Translations under genes and position numbers: made by a program
Origin: JAHEJV01 sp964653555
Lineage (GTDB): Bacteria > Myxococcota_A > UBA9160 > SMWR01
Length of the DNA stretch: 64,000 nucleotides
Direction: 5' to 3'
Assembly: GCA_964653555.1 (NCBI GenBank)
Contig: CAZZFT010000004.1
Location: 1 to 64,000 of the forward strand
The notes under the pieces: generated by a model
Told to the model about the DNA's origin: nothing
Database searches by the model: none
Seen by the model: only the letters and a program-made list of their open reading frames with translations
Shown here: positions 15,645 to 24,378 of the stretch, piece by piece
How positions within the stretch are numbered: the stretch's first letter is position 1
Layout: each line of letters starts with the position of its first letter

Positions 15645-17012
15645 TCAGCTGCGGTCGAAGCGGCGGCGCGTCTCCTCGGGGTCGACGTCGTGCTTCGGGC
15701 CCGAGCCCTCGAAGGGCGTGGCGAAGGCCTGGGCGAGCTGCTTCATGATGTGCCCGATCGTCACGAAGGGCGCGTCCTCGGGAGCGGGCGCCGCGCCGCC
15801 AGCGGACTTCAGCGAGAGATCGACGTGCTGCGCACGCTTGCGCAGGGCGCCGACGGTGCACTCGGATTTCGGGATCACCGCGAAAGGGTCGTAACGGAAG
15901 TGCCGCATCGCGTTCTCGTGGGTGATCTTGCGCACGTCCGCGTCGGGCACACCCTCGAGCGACCTCGCGAGCTCCTCGGGCGCGCGGGGCCAGGTGGTGT
16001 CCGAGTGGGGGTAGTCGCTCTCCCAGGTGATGGTGTCCACGCCGATCAGGTCGCGATTGCGCACGCCGGCGGCGTCGTCGATGAAGCAGGTGATGATGTG
16101 CTCGCGAAAGACGTCGCTGGGCAGCTTCCCGCCGAAGTCCTGGTGGGTCCAGTGGCGGTGGTGGCGGTACACGTAGTCGGCGCGCTCGAGGAAGTACGGG
16201 ACCCAGCCGATGCCGCCCTCGGAGAGGGCGATCCGGAGCCCCGGGTACTGGCGCAGGAACTTCGAGAACACGAGCTCTGCGGCGCAGCCGAACAGGCTGA
16301 TCGGCGACGACGTGATCATGATCTCCACCGGCGCCGCGGTGTCCTGGAGCTTCATGCCGGTGCCCGACCCGATGTGGATCGCGAGCACCGTCCCCTCGTC
16401 GCTGGCCGCCTGCCACACCGGCTGCCAGGTGTCGCTGTGCAGGCTCGGGTAGCCGAGGCCGGTGGGGTTGTCGGCGAAGGCCATCGCGTGGCAACCCTTC
16501 CTCGCAACGCGGCGGATCTCCTCCGCCATCCACTCCGGGTTCCAGAGCATCGGCAGCGCGAGCGGGATGAAGCGCCCGGGATGGCTCCCGCACCAGGTGT
16601 CGATATGCCAGTCGTTGTAGGCCTGCACCATCGCCCGAGCCAGCTCCTTGTCGGGCTGACGCCCGAAGAGCTCGCCGCAGAAGCCGCACATCGACGCGAA
16701 GCACATCGAGCCGAGGATGCCCGCGGCGTTCATGTCGTCGATGCGGCGGTCGACGTCGTAGTTGCCCTCGCGCAGCTGGGCGAGGGAGGTCGGCTCCATC
16801 CCGTACTCCTCGGGCGGGCGACCGGCGACCGCGTTCAGGCCGATGTTGGGAACCTGCTGTCCCTCGAACACCCACACGTCGGTGTCGTCGGGCTTGTGCA
16901 CGAGGCGCGGAGCGCGGCTCTGCCAGCGCGCGGGCAGGCGATCCCTCCACATGTCCGGGGGCTCCACGACGTGGTCGTCGACACTCACGAGGATCAGGTC
17001 GTCGGTCTGCAC
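15645..17012 (-). CDS. amidohydrolase 2 family metal-dependent hydrolase/decarboxylase
   Basis: A 455-residue amidohydrolase-2 (COG2159) protein. SVDDHVVEP at residues 10-18 gives the first metal-site region, HIGSGTG the second His, and WESDYPHSD near the C terminus the conserved Asp. Relatives hydrolyse or decarboxylate aromatic and aliphatic acids. GTG 17012 is chosen because it follows a GGAGG ribosome site and yields the family's usual N terminus. It has its own promoter (TACAAT at 17052-17057) overlapped by a strong inverted repeat, so it appears separately repressed despite sitting behind two same-strand genes. Confidence 0.87.
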   Translation of the reverse strand: MQTDDLILVSVDDHVVEPPDMWRDRLPARWQSRAPRLVHKPDDTDVWVFEGQQVPNIGLNAVAGRPPEEYGMEPTSLAQLREGNYDVDRRIDDMNAAGILGSMCFASMCGFCGELFGRQPDKELARAMVQAYNDWHIDTWCGSHPGRFIPLALPMLWNPEWMAEEIRRVARKGCHAMAFADNPTGLGYPSLHSDTWQPVWQAASDEGTVLAIHIGSGTGMKLQDTAAPVEIMITSSPISLFGCAAELVFSKFLRQYPGLRIALSEGGIGWVPYFLERADYVYRHHRHWTHQDFGGKLPSDVFREHIITCFIDDAAGVRNRDLIGVDTITWESDYPHSDTTWPRAPEELARSLEGVPDADVRKITHENAMRHFRYDPFAVIPKSECTVGALRKRAQHVDLSLKSAGGAAPAPEDAPFVTIGHIMKQLAQAFATPFEGSGPKHDVDPEETRRRFDRS

Positions 17013-17051
17013 GCGAGGAGCCTCCGGGCGGTCGGGCACGGGCCGGGCGCG

Positions 17052-17084
17052 ATTGTACGCAAAATCTGACGGAGCGTCAGATTT
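17052..17084 (-). promoter_or_regulatory. promoter with overlapping palindromic operator (TetR-like)
   Basis: The arms AAATCTGACG (17062-17071) and CGTCAGATTT (17075-17084) are perfect 10-base inverted repeats around GAG. On the minus strand CTGACG (17080-17075) serves as a -35 hexamer, and 17 bases later comes TACAAT (17057-17052). The operator therefore covers the -35 box and spacer of the amidohydrolase promoter, the classic position for a repressor. The size and TGACGnnnCGTCA core suit TetR-type dimers. The right arm also contains the stop codon of the upstream gene (17077-17079). Confidence 0.72.
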
Positions 17085-18024
17085 CTCTGCCGTCGTCGCG
17101 CCACTCGACTCCCGAGAGCGAGGCGAGCGCCAGCACCAGCGCCTGGGTTCCGGAACGCGCGTGCCCCAGCCCGGCCAGGCGCCGGTACAGGTCGCGGGCC
17201 AGGTCCAGGCCCGGCAGCGAAAGACCCATTCGCTCGGCCTCTTGCAGCGCAATCCCCATGTCCTTGATGAAGTGCTCGACGTAGAAGCCGGGGGCGAAGT
17301 CGCCGGCCAGCATCCGGGGCCCGAGGTGGACGAGCGACCAGCTCCCCGCGGCGCCGCCCGCGACCGAGGCGAGGACGCGCTCCGGCTCCAGGCCGGCGCG
17401 CTGGGCGTAGAGCAGGCCCTCGCACACGCCGATCATATTCGACGCGATCAGGGTCTGGTTCACCGCCTTCGTGTGCTGACCGGCGCCCGGCCCGCCCTGG
17501 TGGACGATCGTCCGGCCGAGGATCTCGAGCGCCGGGCGCACCGCCGCGAACGCCTCGGCGTCGCCCCCTACCATGATCGACAGACGCGCTTCGCGCGCGC
17601 CGACGTCGCCGCCGGAGACCGGTGCGTCGAGGGCCCAGGCGTCGCGGGCGCGCGCGGCCGCCGCGATCTCGACCGCCAGCGCCGGCTCGCTGGTGGTCGC
17701 GTCGACCAGGATCCCGCCCGCGCCGAGCCCGTCGAGCACGCCCTCCGTGCCGAGCACGACCTCGCGCACGTCGCTCGGGAAGCCGAGCATCGTGAACACG
17801 ACGTCGCTCGCCTCGGCCACAGCGCGCGGCGTGTCGACCCAGCGCGCGCCGTCGGCCCGCCGCGCCGCGGCGCGTTCGGGCGTGCGCGTGTACACAGTGA
17901 GCGCGTAGCCGGCGCGCTGGAGATGCGCGCACATCGGCTCGCCCATCACCCCCAGACCGACCCAGCCGATCCGCGTGCCGCCGGGCGCGACCGCGCGAGG
18001 CGCGCTGCCTTCGCGGGGCCGCAT
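17077..18024 (-). CDS. NAD(P)-dependent oxidoreductase, 3-hydroxyisobutyrate dehydrogenase family
   Basis: A 315-residue beta-hydroxyacid dehydrogenase. The Rossmann motif is GWVGLGVMGEPMCAHL, and the substrate-binding signature is DAPVSGGDVGAREARLSIMVGG. The catalytic Lys lies in GAGQHTKAVNQTL, and the C-terminal helical domain contains HFIKDMGIALQEAERMG. It should oxidise a 3-hydroxy acid or reduce the semialdehyde with NAD(P). ATG 18024 follows the SDR stop by five bases, so the two dehydrogenase genes are one unit. The last codons overlap the operator of the downstream amidohydrolase gene. Confidence 0.9.
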   Translation of the reverse strand: MRPREGSAPRAVAPGGTRIGWVGLGVMGEPMCAHLQRAGYALTVYTRTPERAAARRADGARWVDTPRAVAEASDVVFTMLGFPSDVREVVLGTEGVLDGLGAGGILVDATTSEPALAVEIAAAARARDAWALDAPVSGGDVGAREARLSIMVGGDAEAFAAVRPALEILGRTIVHQGGPGAGQHTKAVNQTLIASNMIGVCEGLLYAQRAGLEPERVLASVAGGAAGSWSLVHLGPRMLAGDFAPGFYVEHFIKDMGIALQEAERMGLSLPGLDLARDLYRRLAGLGHARSGTQALVLALASLSGVEWRDDGREI

Positions 18025-18029
18025 CGCCG

Positions 18030-18848
18030 CTAGGGCTCGCTCGGCCGGTTGGTCCAGCGCCCCGTGCGCGGCGAGCGGAACCAGCCCCCCGCCGCCAGCG
18101 AGCCGCCGTCGGTCGGGATCACGTGGCCGGTGACGAAGCGCGCGTCCTCCGAGGCCAGGAAGGCCACCACGTCGGCCTGGTCGGCGCCGGAGCCAGGCCG
18201 ACCCAGAGGCGACCACACGCTCCACTTCGCGCGCTCGGACTCGGGGATCCAACGCTCGTAGTCCACCTGGAGCGACTGGGTGAGATCGGGCGCGATCCCG
18301 TTGACCCGGATGCCCTCGGGCGCCAGCTCCAGGGCCAGGCAGCGGGTGAAGTGCACCACCGCCGCCTTGTACGCGCCGTAGACCGGGTCGACCGGATAGC
18401 CGCGCAGGCCCTCCACCGACGCCACGTTCACGATCGAGCCCGAGCGGCGCTCGCGCAGCGCCGGCAGCACCGCGTGCGTCACCCCGAACACGTGCTCGAG
18501 ATTGATGCGCGAGAGCGCCGCCCAGTGCGCGGGATCCGACTCGGCGAAGGCACGCGCGCGCAGATAGTGTCCGACGTTGTTCACCAGCACGTCGATCCGG
18601 CCGTGCACGGCGCGCACGTCCGCCACCCAGGCCTGGACGGCGTCGGCGTCGCACACGTCCAGGCACGTCGCGCGGGCGCGCCCTCCCCCGCCGCAGATCG
18701 CGGCGGCCGTCTCGGCGCCCCGCGCGGCGTCGATCTCGGCAATCTCCACCCGGGCGCCGTCGCGGGCGAGGCGCTCGCCGATCGCGCGACCGATCCCCCC
18801 GCCGCCGCCCGTCACGAGCGCCACGCGACCCGTCAGCCTCTGTGTCAC
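18030..18848 (-). CDS. short-chain dehydrogenase/reductase
   Basis: A 272-residue classical SDR with TGGGGGIGRAIG (cofactor), NNVGHY (NNAG-type), and Ser in NVASVEG with YGAYK as catalytic Tyr and Lys. LDVCDADAV is typical of the NAD-preferring Asp-containing strand. The C-terminal TDGGSLAAGGWFR is also standard. The start is GTG 18848. It is the first gene of a pair with the 3-hydroxyisobutyrate dehydrogenase-like gene and probably oxidises a secondary alcohol intermediate. The 129 bases upstream to the next stop (18978) hold nothing recognisable. Confidence 0.9.
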   Translation of the reverse strand: MTQRLTGRVALVTGGGGGIGRAIGERLARDGARVEIAEIDAARGAETAAAICGGGGRARATCLDVCDADAVQAWVADVRAVHGRIDVLVNNVGHYLRARAFAESDPAHWAALSRINLEHVFGVTHAVLPALRERRSGSIVNVASVEGLRGYPVDPVYGAYKAAVVHFTRCLALELAPEGIRVNGIAPDLTQSLQVDYERWIPESERAKWSVWSPLGRPGSGADQADVVAFLASEDARFVTGHVIPTDGGSLAAGGWFRSPRTGRWTNRPSEP

Positions 18849-18977
18849 GATCTGCCTCCGCGTCGCGTCCCCTCTCGGCGCGCCCGGCTCTCCGGGGCGC
18901 AGTGTACGCGTGCGCGGGTCCCGATCGCACGACCTCGAGCATCCAGCAGGAGCCGGCTCCCGCCTCGAACGGCCCGA

Positions 18978-19931
18978 TCACTCGGATGGCGACGACCGAT
19001 TCGGCGTATCGGTCCCCTCCGAGGTCCGTTCCCAGGATGCGGGCAAGGTCTGGTCGATGTAACCGAGAAAGAACGCGATCAGGCGCAGGGCGGAGCCCTC
19101 GTTCGCGGTCTCGGGCAGTCGAGCGCGATCCGGCTCCCCTCCGGGCCCCTCGGTGCCGATCGTGATCTTCGTGGCGAGTCTGGACGCGTCCGGGTCGACC
19201 TCGCTACGCGGAGTGTAGAACCGCACCGACTGCGAGCGACCCAAGGCGAGAGCGACCGCCGACAGATCCTCGCGAATCGCCGTATCCGAGCAAGCGCACC
19301 ACACCTCCGGACCCACGCTCAGATCCCGGAGCTCCACGATCGCCCGGACCTCCGCACTCGGCGACGTCGCCAGCCGCTGGAGGTACCGCCCCATCCGCCG
19401 GCGGAGGGCGTCGTCCCCAGAGCCGACAAATAAGAATGTATGTCTGCGCTCTTCCGTCGCGAGGGCGCGATAGAGCAGCGGCAGAGACGCTGCACTGGCC
19501 CAGTTGTCGACAGGTCCGGCGGAGCCCGAGACCAGGTGGATGTGGGCGATCAGCACGATGCTGTCACCCGACTCTCCCGGGAGCGTGCAGACGACATCCG
19601 GCTCGCCGCCGACCTGGGTCCGATTCGAGAAGCGGAGACGGTCTCCTGCGCAACCCGCTTCCCAGAACAGATCGAAGAGATCCTCCAGCTGATCCCGGAC
19701 TGGGCCGCGCGACTCCTCCTGCGCCGGCACTTGGATCGAGTCCGTCGCTCCCACGCGGACGCGCACGGTTCCCTCGATGGTATCTCGGGGCTTCGGCGAC
19801 ACCGCACACGCCGCCACCGCGATCGATCCCGCGAGCAGCCCAAACGCCAACGCGTACCCCCGACCTCGCGGCGGCGGGCGGAGGGACGCGTTCGCATCCC
19901 GGGCCTCCGAACCTTCACGAATCCTGCGCAT
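18978..19931 (-). CDS. lipoprotein with degenerate M28 (aminopeptidase-like) fold
   Basis: A 317-residue predicted lipoprotein with hydrophobic segment LAFGLLAGSIAVAAC and a VAAC lipobox. The following domain resembles M28 peptidases: VVCTLPG, IVLIAHIHLVSG (HyD-type block reading HIH), PVDNWASAASLPLLYRAL (bridging Asp and DN kept), then FVGSGDDALRRRM where GEE would be expected. The catalytic Glu pair is Asp-Asp and the later metal ligands are unclear, so enzymatic activity is doubtful. ATG 19931 is used; ATG 19943 adds four residues. It diverges from the CoA-transferase gene across about 200 bases. Confidence 0.65.
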   Translation of the reverse strand: MRRIREGSEARDANASLRPPPRGRGYALAFGLLAGSIAVAACAVSPKPRDTIEGTVRVRVGATDSIQVPAQEESRGPVRDQLEDLFDLFWEAGCAGDRLRFSNRTQVGGEPDVVCTLPGESGDSIVLIAHIHLVSGSAGPVDNWASAASLPLLYRALATEERRHTFLFVGSGDDALRRRMGRYLQRLATSPSAEVRAIVELRDLSVGPEVWCACSDTAIREDLSAVALALGRSQSVRFYTPRSEVDPDASRLATKITIGTEGPGGEPDRARLPETANEGSALRLIAFFLGYIDQTLPASWERTSEGTDTPNRSSPSE

Positions 19932-20132
19932 GGATGGCGCCATTGTGGCACGGGTCTTCGGAGGGCGGCAGATCCCGAGGTTCGGTGGCAGGCGACGTCG
20001 CTGGGGCGACGCGTGGCCTCCCGCCTTCCGAACCCGCCAGCGCGCGGCCGGGAGACGCATGCGACCGCGTTGGATCTCCGTCGCCCGGCCGGCGTACACT
20101 GCGTCACGCGACTGCGCCGCGCGAGGAGAGCC

Positions 20133-22523
20133 ATGCCGATCGACCGACCCCTGGAGGATCTGCGCGTCCTGGACTTCGCCGACGAGAAGGGCGAGCTGTG
20201 CGGACGCATGTTCGCAGACCTCGGCGCCGAGGTGATCCGCGCCGAGCCGCCCGAGGGCGCCCGCTCCCGGCACCTGCCGCCCTTCCATGCCGGGGAGAGC
20301 CTCTACTACGCCTTCCGCAACGCCGGCAAGAAAGGCGTCGTGATCGACCTGACCACGCCCGAGGGCATGGCCGACCTCCACGAGCAGCTGCGCTGCTCGG
20401 ACGTGTGGATCGAGTCCTTCGCGCCGGGTCGTCTCGAGTCGCTGGGCATCGACTTCGACGACCTGCTCGAGCGCTATCCGAAGCTCGTGATCGTGCGCAT
20501 CAGCGACTTCGGCCAGACCGGCCCCTACCGCGACTGGGTGGCGACGGATACCGTCGTCGAGGCGATCGGCGGAATGGTGTGGAAGGCGGGCCTGCCGACC
20601 AAGCCGCCGCTGATCCCGCCGGCGGCGATCGCCTACGACGTGGCGGGCATCGTCGCCTGCTTCGCGACCCTGCTCGCGCTGCGCCAGCGCCAGTGCACCG
20701 GCTACGGCCAGATCATCGACCTCTCCGCCCTGGAGGCGGTCGCCCAGACCACCGACTGGTCGATGTCGAATGCGTCGATCCAGGTGGCGAGGGGCGCGCG
20801 GCCCACCGAGGTGCGGATGGGCTCGGGCCCCCTGTACACGATCTACGCCTGCAAGGGCGGCTACGTGCGACTGGTGGTCCTGTCGCCGCGCCAGTGGCAC
20901 GCGATGTGGGAGTGGCTGGGAAAGCCCGAGGCCTTCGCCGATCCCTTCTTCGAGAGCTTCGTCGCGCGGCTCCAGAACGCTGACGTGCTGATGCCGCTCT
21001 ACACCGAGCACTTCGCCTCGATGACGATGGAGGAGGTGTCGGCCGAGGCCCAGCGCCGCGGCATCGTGTGCACGCCGGTCCTGCGGCCGGAGGAGGTGCT
21101 GGCCAACGAGCATCTCGCCTCGCGCGGCACCTTCCGCGAGATGGAGATCGCGCCGGGGGTGAGCGGCCCGATGGCGTCGGGCTTCCACGAGATCGACGGC
21201 ATCCGCCAGGGCCCGAGCCACCGCGCGCCGACGCTGGGCGAGCACAGCGACGAGGTGCTCACCGACCCGGGCATGCCCAAGCCCGAGCCGAGCGACTACC
21301 GGCCGGGACCGACGCTGCCCCTCACCGGACTGCGCGTTCTCGACTTCGGCATCGGCGGAGTGGGCGTCGAGGCGGGCCGGCTCTTCGCGGAATACGGCGC
21401 CGACGTGATCAAGATCGAGTCGCGAACCTACCCCGACTTCATCCGCGTGGTGCTGGGCAGCGAGATGTCGCCCTCCTTCGCCTCGTCCTCACGCTCGAAG
21501 CGCGGGCTCGGCGTGAACGTGAAGAAGCCCGAGGGTCTCGCGATCCTGAAGAAGCTGATCGGTCAGGCCGACGTGATCATCGAGAACAGCAAGACCGGCG
21601 CGATGGAGGGGATGGGTCTCGCCTGGGACGTGGTGAAGCAGATCAACCCCTACTGCGCGATGGTGAGCAGTCAGCTGCTCGGCTCGCGCGGCGTCTGGAA
21701 GGACTGGATCGGCTACGGCCCGAGCACGCAGCCGATCGGCGGCCTGGTGCACCTGTGGAACTACGACGACCAGGACTTCCCGGCGGGCTCGGCCTCGATC
21801 TTCCCGGACCACCTCGCCGGCCGTCTGGCCGCGATCAACGCCCTCGCGATCCTCCACGCGCGGGAGGCCACCCGCGTCGCGGGCCACGGGGAGGTGGCCC
21901 AGGTCGAGGCGGTCACGGGCATCCTCGGGGACCTGCTGTGGAAGGCGGGGCTCGAGCCGGGCTCGGTGGCGCCGCGCGGCAACCGCAGCGAGCGCGGGGC
22001 ACCCTGGGGCGCCTACCCGTGCGCGGGCGAGCAGCAGTGGTGCGTGATCACGATCCGCGACGACGAAGACTGGCAGCATCTGGTGGAGGCCCTGGGACGA
22101 CCGGCCTGGGCGACCGACCCGGCGCTCGCGACGGCGGCCGGTCGCGCGGACGCTCACCTCGCGATCGACGAGCACCTGTCGGCCTGGACGCACGAGCACA
22201 CCAAGCAGGAGGCGGCGGAGACGCTCCAGCGCCACGGCGTTCCCTGCGGTCCGGTGCTCACGGGCGCGGACCAGCTCGAGGATCCGCACTTCCTGGCGCG
22301 CGACTATCCGCGCTGGCTCGACCAGCAGGACGCGGGCCGCATGGCCTTCGAGGGTCCCGCCTTCCGGGCCACCGGCATGAGCGAGCTCCAGCTGTTCCAG
22401 GCGCCGCGCCTGGGCGAGCACACGCGCGACATCTGCCAGCAGCTGCTCGGCATCGAGCCCGAGCGGGTCGATGCGCTGATCGCCGAGGGCGTGATCGAGG
22501 TGCCGCGCGAGGTCGACGAGTAG
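20133..22523 (+). CDS. tandem-domain CaiB/BaiF (family III) CoA-transferase
   Basis: A 796-residue fusion of two family III CoA-transferase domains (about 1-390 and 400-790). Each has the N-terminal VLDF...GRMFADLGAEVIRAE / VLDFGIGGVGVEAGRLFAEYGADVIKIE block. In the first domain GYGQIIDLS keeps the catalytic Asp (Asp196). In the second the equivalent reads GHGEVAQVE, with Gln590. One active site per chain is therefore likely, the fusion replacing the usual interlocked homodimer. GAGGAG at 20123-20128 fixes the start. A TACACT element at 20095-20100 may be its -10 box. The acyl and CoA-donor substrates are unknown. Confidence 0.9.
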   Translation: MPIDRPLEDLRVLDFADEKGELCGRMFADLGAEVIRAEPPEGARSRHLPPFHAGESLYYAFRNAGKKGVVIDLTTPEGMADLHEQLRCSDVWIESFAPGRLESLGIDFDDLLERYPKLVIVRISDFGQTGPYRDWVATDTVVEAIGGMVWKAGLPTKPPLIPPAAIAYDVAGIVACFATLLALRQRQCTGYGQIIDLSALEAVAQTTDWSMSNASIQVARGARPTEVRMGSGPLYTIYACKGGYVRLVVLSPRQWHAMWEWLGKPEAFADPFFESFVARLQNADVLMPLYTEHFASMTMEEVSAEAQRRGIVCTPVLRPEEVLANEHLASRGTFREMEIAPGVSGPMASGFHEIDGIRQGPSHRAPTLGEHSDEVLTDPGMPKPEPSDYRPGPTLPLTGLRVLDFGIGGVGVEAGRLFAEYGADVIKIESRTYPDFIRVVLGSEMSPSFASSSRSKRGLGVNVKKPEGLAILKKLIGQADVIIENSKTGAMEGMGLAWDVVKQINPYCAMVSSQLLGSRGVWKDWIGYGPSTQPIGGLVHLWNYDDQDFPAGSASIFPDHLAGRLAAINALAILHAREATRVAGHGEVAQVEAVTGILGDLLWKAGLEPGSVAPRGNRSERGAPWGAYPCAGEQQWCVITIRDDEDWQHLVEALGRPAWATDPALATAAGRADAHLAIDEHLSAWTHEHTKQEAAETLQRHGVPCGPVLTGADQLEDPHFLARDYPRWLDQQDAGRMAFEGPAFRATGMSELQLFQAPRLGEHTRDICQQLLGIEPERVDALIAEGVIEVPREVDE

Positions 22524-22529
22524 CGCCAC

Positions 22530-22547
22530 CCCCGCGTGTCAGCGGGG
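22530..22547. terminator. GC hairpin at tail-to-tail junction
   Basis: CCCCGC and GCGGGG arms surround a six-base loop that contains the minus-strand stop codon (TCA at 22539-22541). It lies seven bases after the CoA-transferase stop. Symmetric, no U tract. Confidence 0.42.
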
Positions 22548-23555
22548 CGATCGGAGGTCCGCGACGACGTCGGCCCACAGCGCCGGATCGGGGGCGCGGT
22601 TGTGGGTGAGGCTGACGGCATCGGCGACGCTCGCGAGGCGCTCGCGCAGCCGGGCAGCGATCGACGCGCGCGGACCGACCACGGCGATCGCCTCCAGGAT
22701 CTCGTCGTCGATCAGGGCGGTCATGTCGTCCCATCGCCCCTGCTTCGAGAGCCGGTTCAGCTCGAGCTGCAGATCGCCCCACCCGTGACAGTCCAGGGTG
22801 GAGCGATAGGCGGGCGTCGAGCCATAGAAGGCGAGCTGCTTGCGCGCGGCCTGCACGACCCGCGTGAAGTCCTCTTCCCGGTCGGCCGTCACCACCAGCG
22901 TCGCGCACATCACCTCGATCCGATCGCGGCTGCGGCCCGACGCCGCGAGCCCGCTCTCCAGCGCCGGCAGCATGCACTCGCGCAGCGACCGCGCGCTGTG
23001 GAAGGGATGGGCGATGAAGCCGTCGGCCACCTCGCCCGCCAGTGCGACCATGCGAGGTCCGAAGCCCGCCAGGAACAGGGGCGGGGGGCCGAAGGGGTTC
23101 GGCCCGGGATCGAAGGCCGGGATCATCAGCGTGTGGCGGTAGTACTCGCCGCGGAAGTCCAGCGGCGCGCCGTTCTCCCAGGTGTCGAAGATCGCGCGGA
23201 TCGCCGCGACGATCTCGCGCATGCGCGCGACCGGACGTCCCCAGGGCATGCTGAAGCGGTGCTCCACGTGGGGCCGCACCTGGGACCCGAGGCCCAGCAC
23301 GAAGCGCCCCCCCGAGAGCACCTGTAGCCCGCCCGCGAGGTTCGCCAGGTTCATCGGGCTGCGCGCGAAGGCGATCGCGATCGCCGTGCCGAGCCGGATC
23401 CGCCTCGTGTGCTCGGCGGCGGTGGCCAGCGGCAGGAAGGGATCGTGCTTCGCCTCGAAGCTGAAGGCGCCGTCGTAGCCGATCTCCTCGAGGCGCGGGA
23501 ACAGGCTGCGCGCGTCGCGCGGGTCCTCGAGCGGAACCGTCGTGTAGACCTTCAC
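22539..23555 (-). CDS. LLM class F420-dependent oxidoreductase (TIGR03617-like)
   Basis: A 338-residue luciferase-like protein that closely follows the F420-dependent TIGR03617 pattern: KVYTTVPLEDPRD at the N terminus, GYDGAFSFEAKHDPFLPLA, LGTAIAIAFARSPM, GGRFVLGLGSQVRPHVEHRF and FDPGPNPFGPPPLFLAG. GTG 23555 is chosen because it starts exactly at the family's N-terminal strand. It is expected to bind F420 and oxidise or reduce an unidentified metabolite. It is encoded 16 bases after an SDR gene on the same strand. Confidence 0.9.
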   Translation of the reverse strand: MKVYTTVPLEDPRDARSLFPRLEEIGYDGAFSFEAKHDPFLPLATAAEHTRRIRLGTAIAIAFARSPMNLANLAGGLQVLSGGRFVLGLGSQVRPHVEHRFSMPWGRPVARMREIVAAIRAIFDTWENGAPLDFRGEYYRHTLMIPAFDPGPNPFGPPPLFLAGFGPRMVALAGEVADGFIAHPFHSARSLRECMLPALESGLAASGRSRDRIEVMCATLVVTADREEDFTRVVQAARKQLAFYGSTPAYRSTLDCHGWGDLQLELNRLSKQGRWDDMTALIDDEILEAIAVVGPRASIAARLRERLASVADAVSLTHNRAPDPALWADVVADLRSPR

Positions 23556-23571
23556 GGCGGGCGTCCGCCCC

Positions 23572-24375
23572 TCACACGGCCGTGTCGGCGGCGCCGCCGT
23601 CGATCCGCAGGTTGGCGCCGTGGATGTAGCCCGCCCGATCGCCGGCCAGGAAGGCGACCAGGGCGCCCACCTCTTCGACGCGCCCCGCGCGTCCCGTCGG
23701 ATTGGGCATCCACTCCGCCACGGCACGGCGCTCCGCCTGCTCCTCGTCGTCTCCCCAGCCGCGTCGCGCGGCCAGACGGCGGAAGCCCGCACGCACCTCG
23801 TCGGTGGCCAGGATCCCGGGGCTCACCGTGTTCACCGTGACGCCGCAACCGGCGAGCTCCTTGGCCAGGCTCACGGCGAGATTCGGCAGCGCCGCCTTCG
23901 CGGCGTAGTAGTGGGGCGTACGGCTCCCGGGACGCAGCGCGCCGACGGTGCCGACGAAGATCACGCGTCCGAAACCGCGCTCACGCATCCCGGGGACGAG
24001 CGCGCGCACCAGCCGCACACCCGACAGCACGTTGCGCTCGTAGCTTTGCAGCCAGTCCGCCGTCGTCCCCTCGAACCAGCCAGGCCCCTCGGCCACGCCG
24101 TAGTTGTTCACGAGCACGTCCACGCGGCCGCCGTCGGCGAGCAGCGTGCGGGCCACGAGATCGGCGCCTGCGTCGCTGCACACGTCGCCGGCCACCGGGC
24201 GGACGTCGCCGCCGGCGGCGCGCAGCGCCGTCGCCTCGCGCTCCGCGTCGGAGGCCTCGAAGCCGTGCAGCCACACGCGCGCGCCCTCGCCGGCCAGCGC
24301 GGCGGCGATCGCGCGTCCGGTCCCCCGATGCGCCCCGGTCACGAGCGCCACCCTGCCGCGGAGTCCCAGGTCCAC
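23572..24375 (-). CDS. short-chain dehydrogenase/reductase
   Basis: A 267-residue SDR with TGAHRGTGRAIAAAL and NNYGVAEG. The catalytic Tyr and Lys lie in HYYAAKAAL. The usual catalytic Ser is Thr in FVGTVGAL, a tolerated but less common change. The C-terminal RIDGG is standard. GTG 24375 starts three bases after the stop of the small membrane-protein gene upstream. The gene order (membrane protein, SDR, LLM) suggests one transcript with two oxidoreductases that could act on the same compound. Confidence 0.87.
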   Translation of the reverse strand: MDLGLRGRVALVTGAHRGTGRAIAAALAGEGARVWLHGFEASDAEREATALRAAGGDVRPVAGDVCSDAGADLVARTLLADGGRVDVLVNNYGVAEGPGWFEGTTADWLQSYERNVLSGVRLVRALVPGMRERGFGRVIFVGTVGALRPGSRTPHYYAAKAALPNLAVSLAKELAGCGVTVNTVSPGILATDEVRAGFRRLAARRGWGDDEEQAERRAVAEWMPNPTGRAGRVEEVGALVAFLAGDRAGYIHGANLRIDGGAADTAV

Positions 24376-24378
24376 GAC

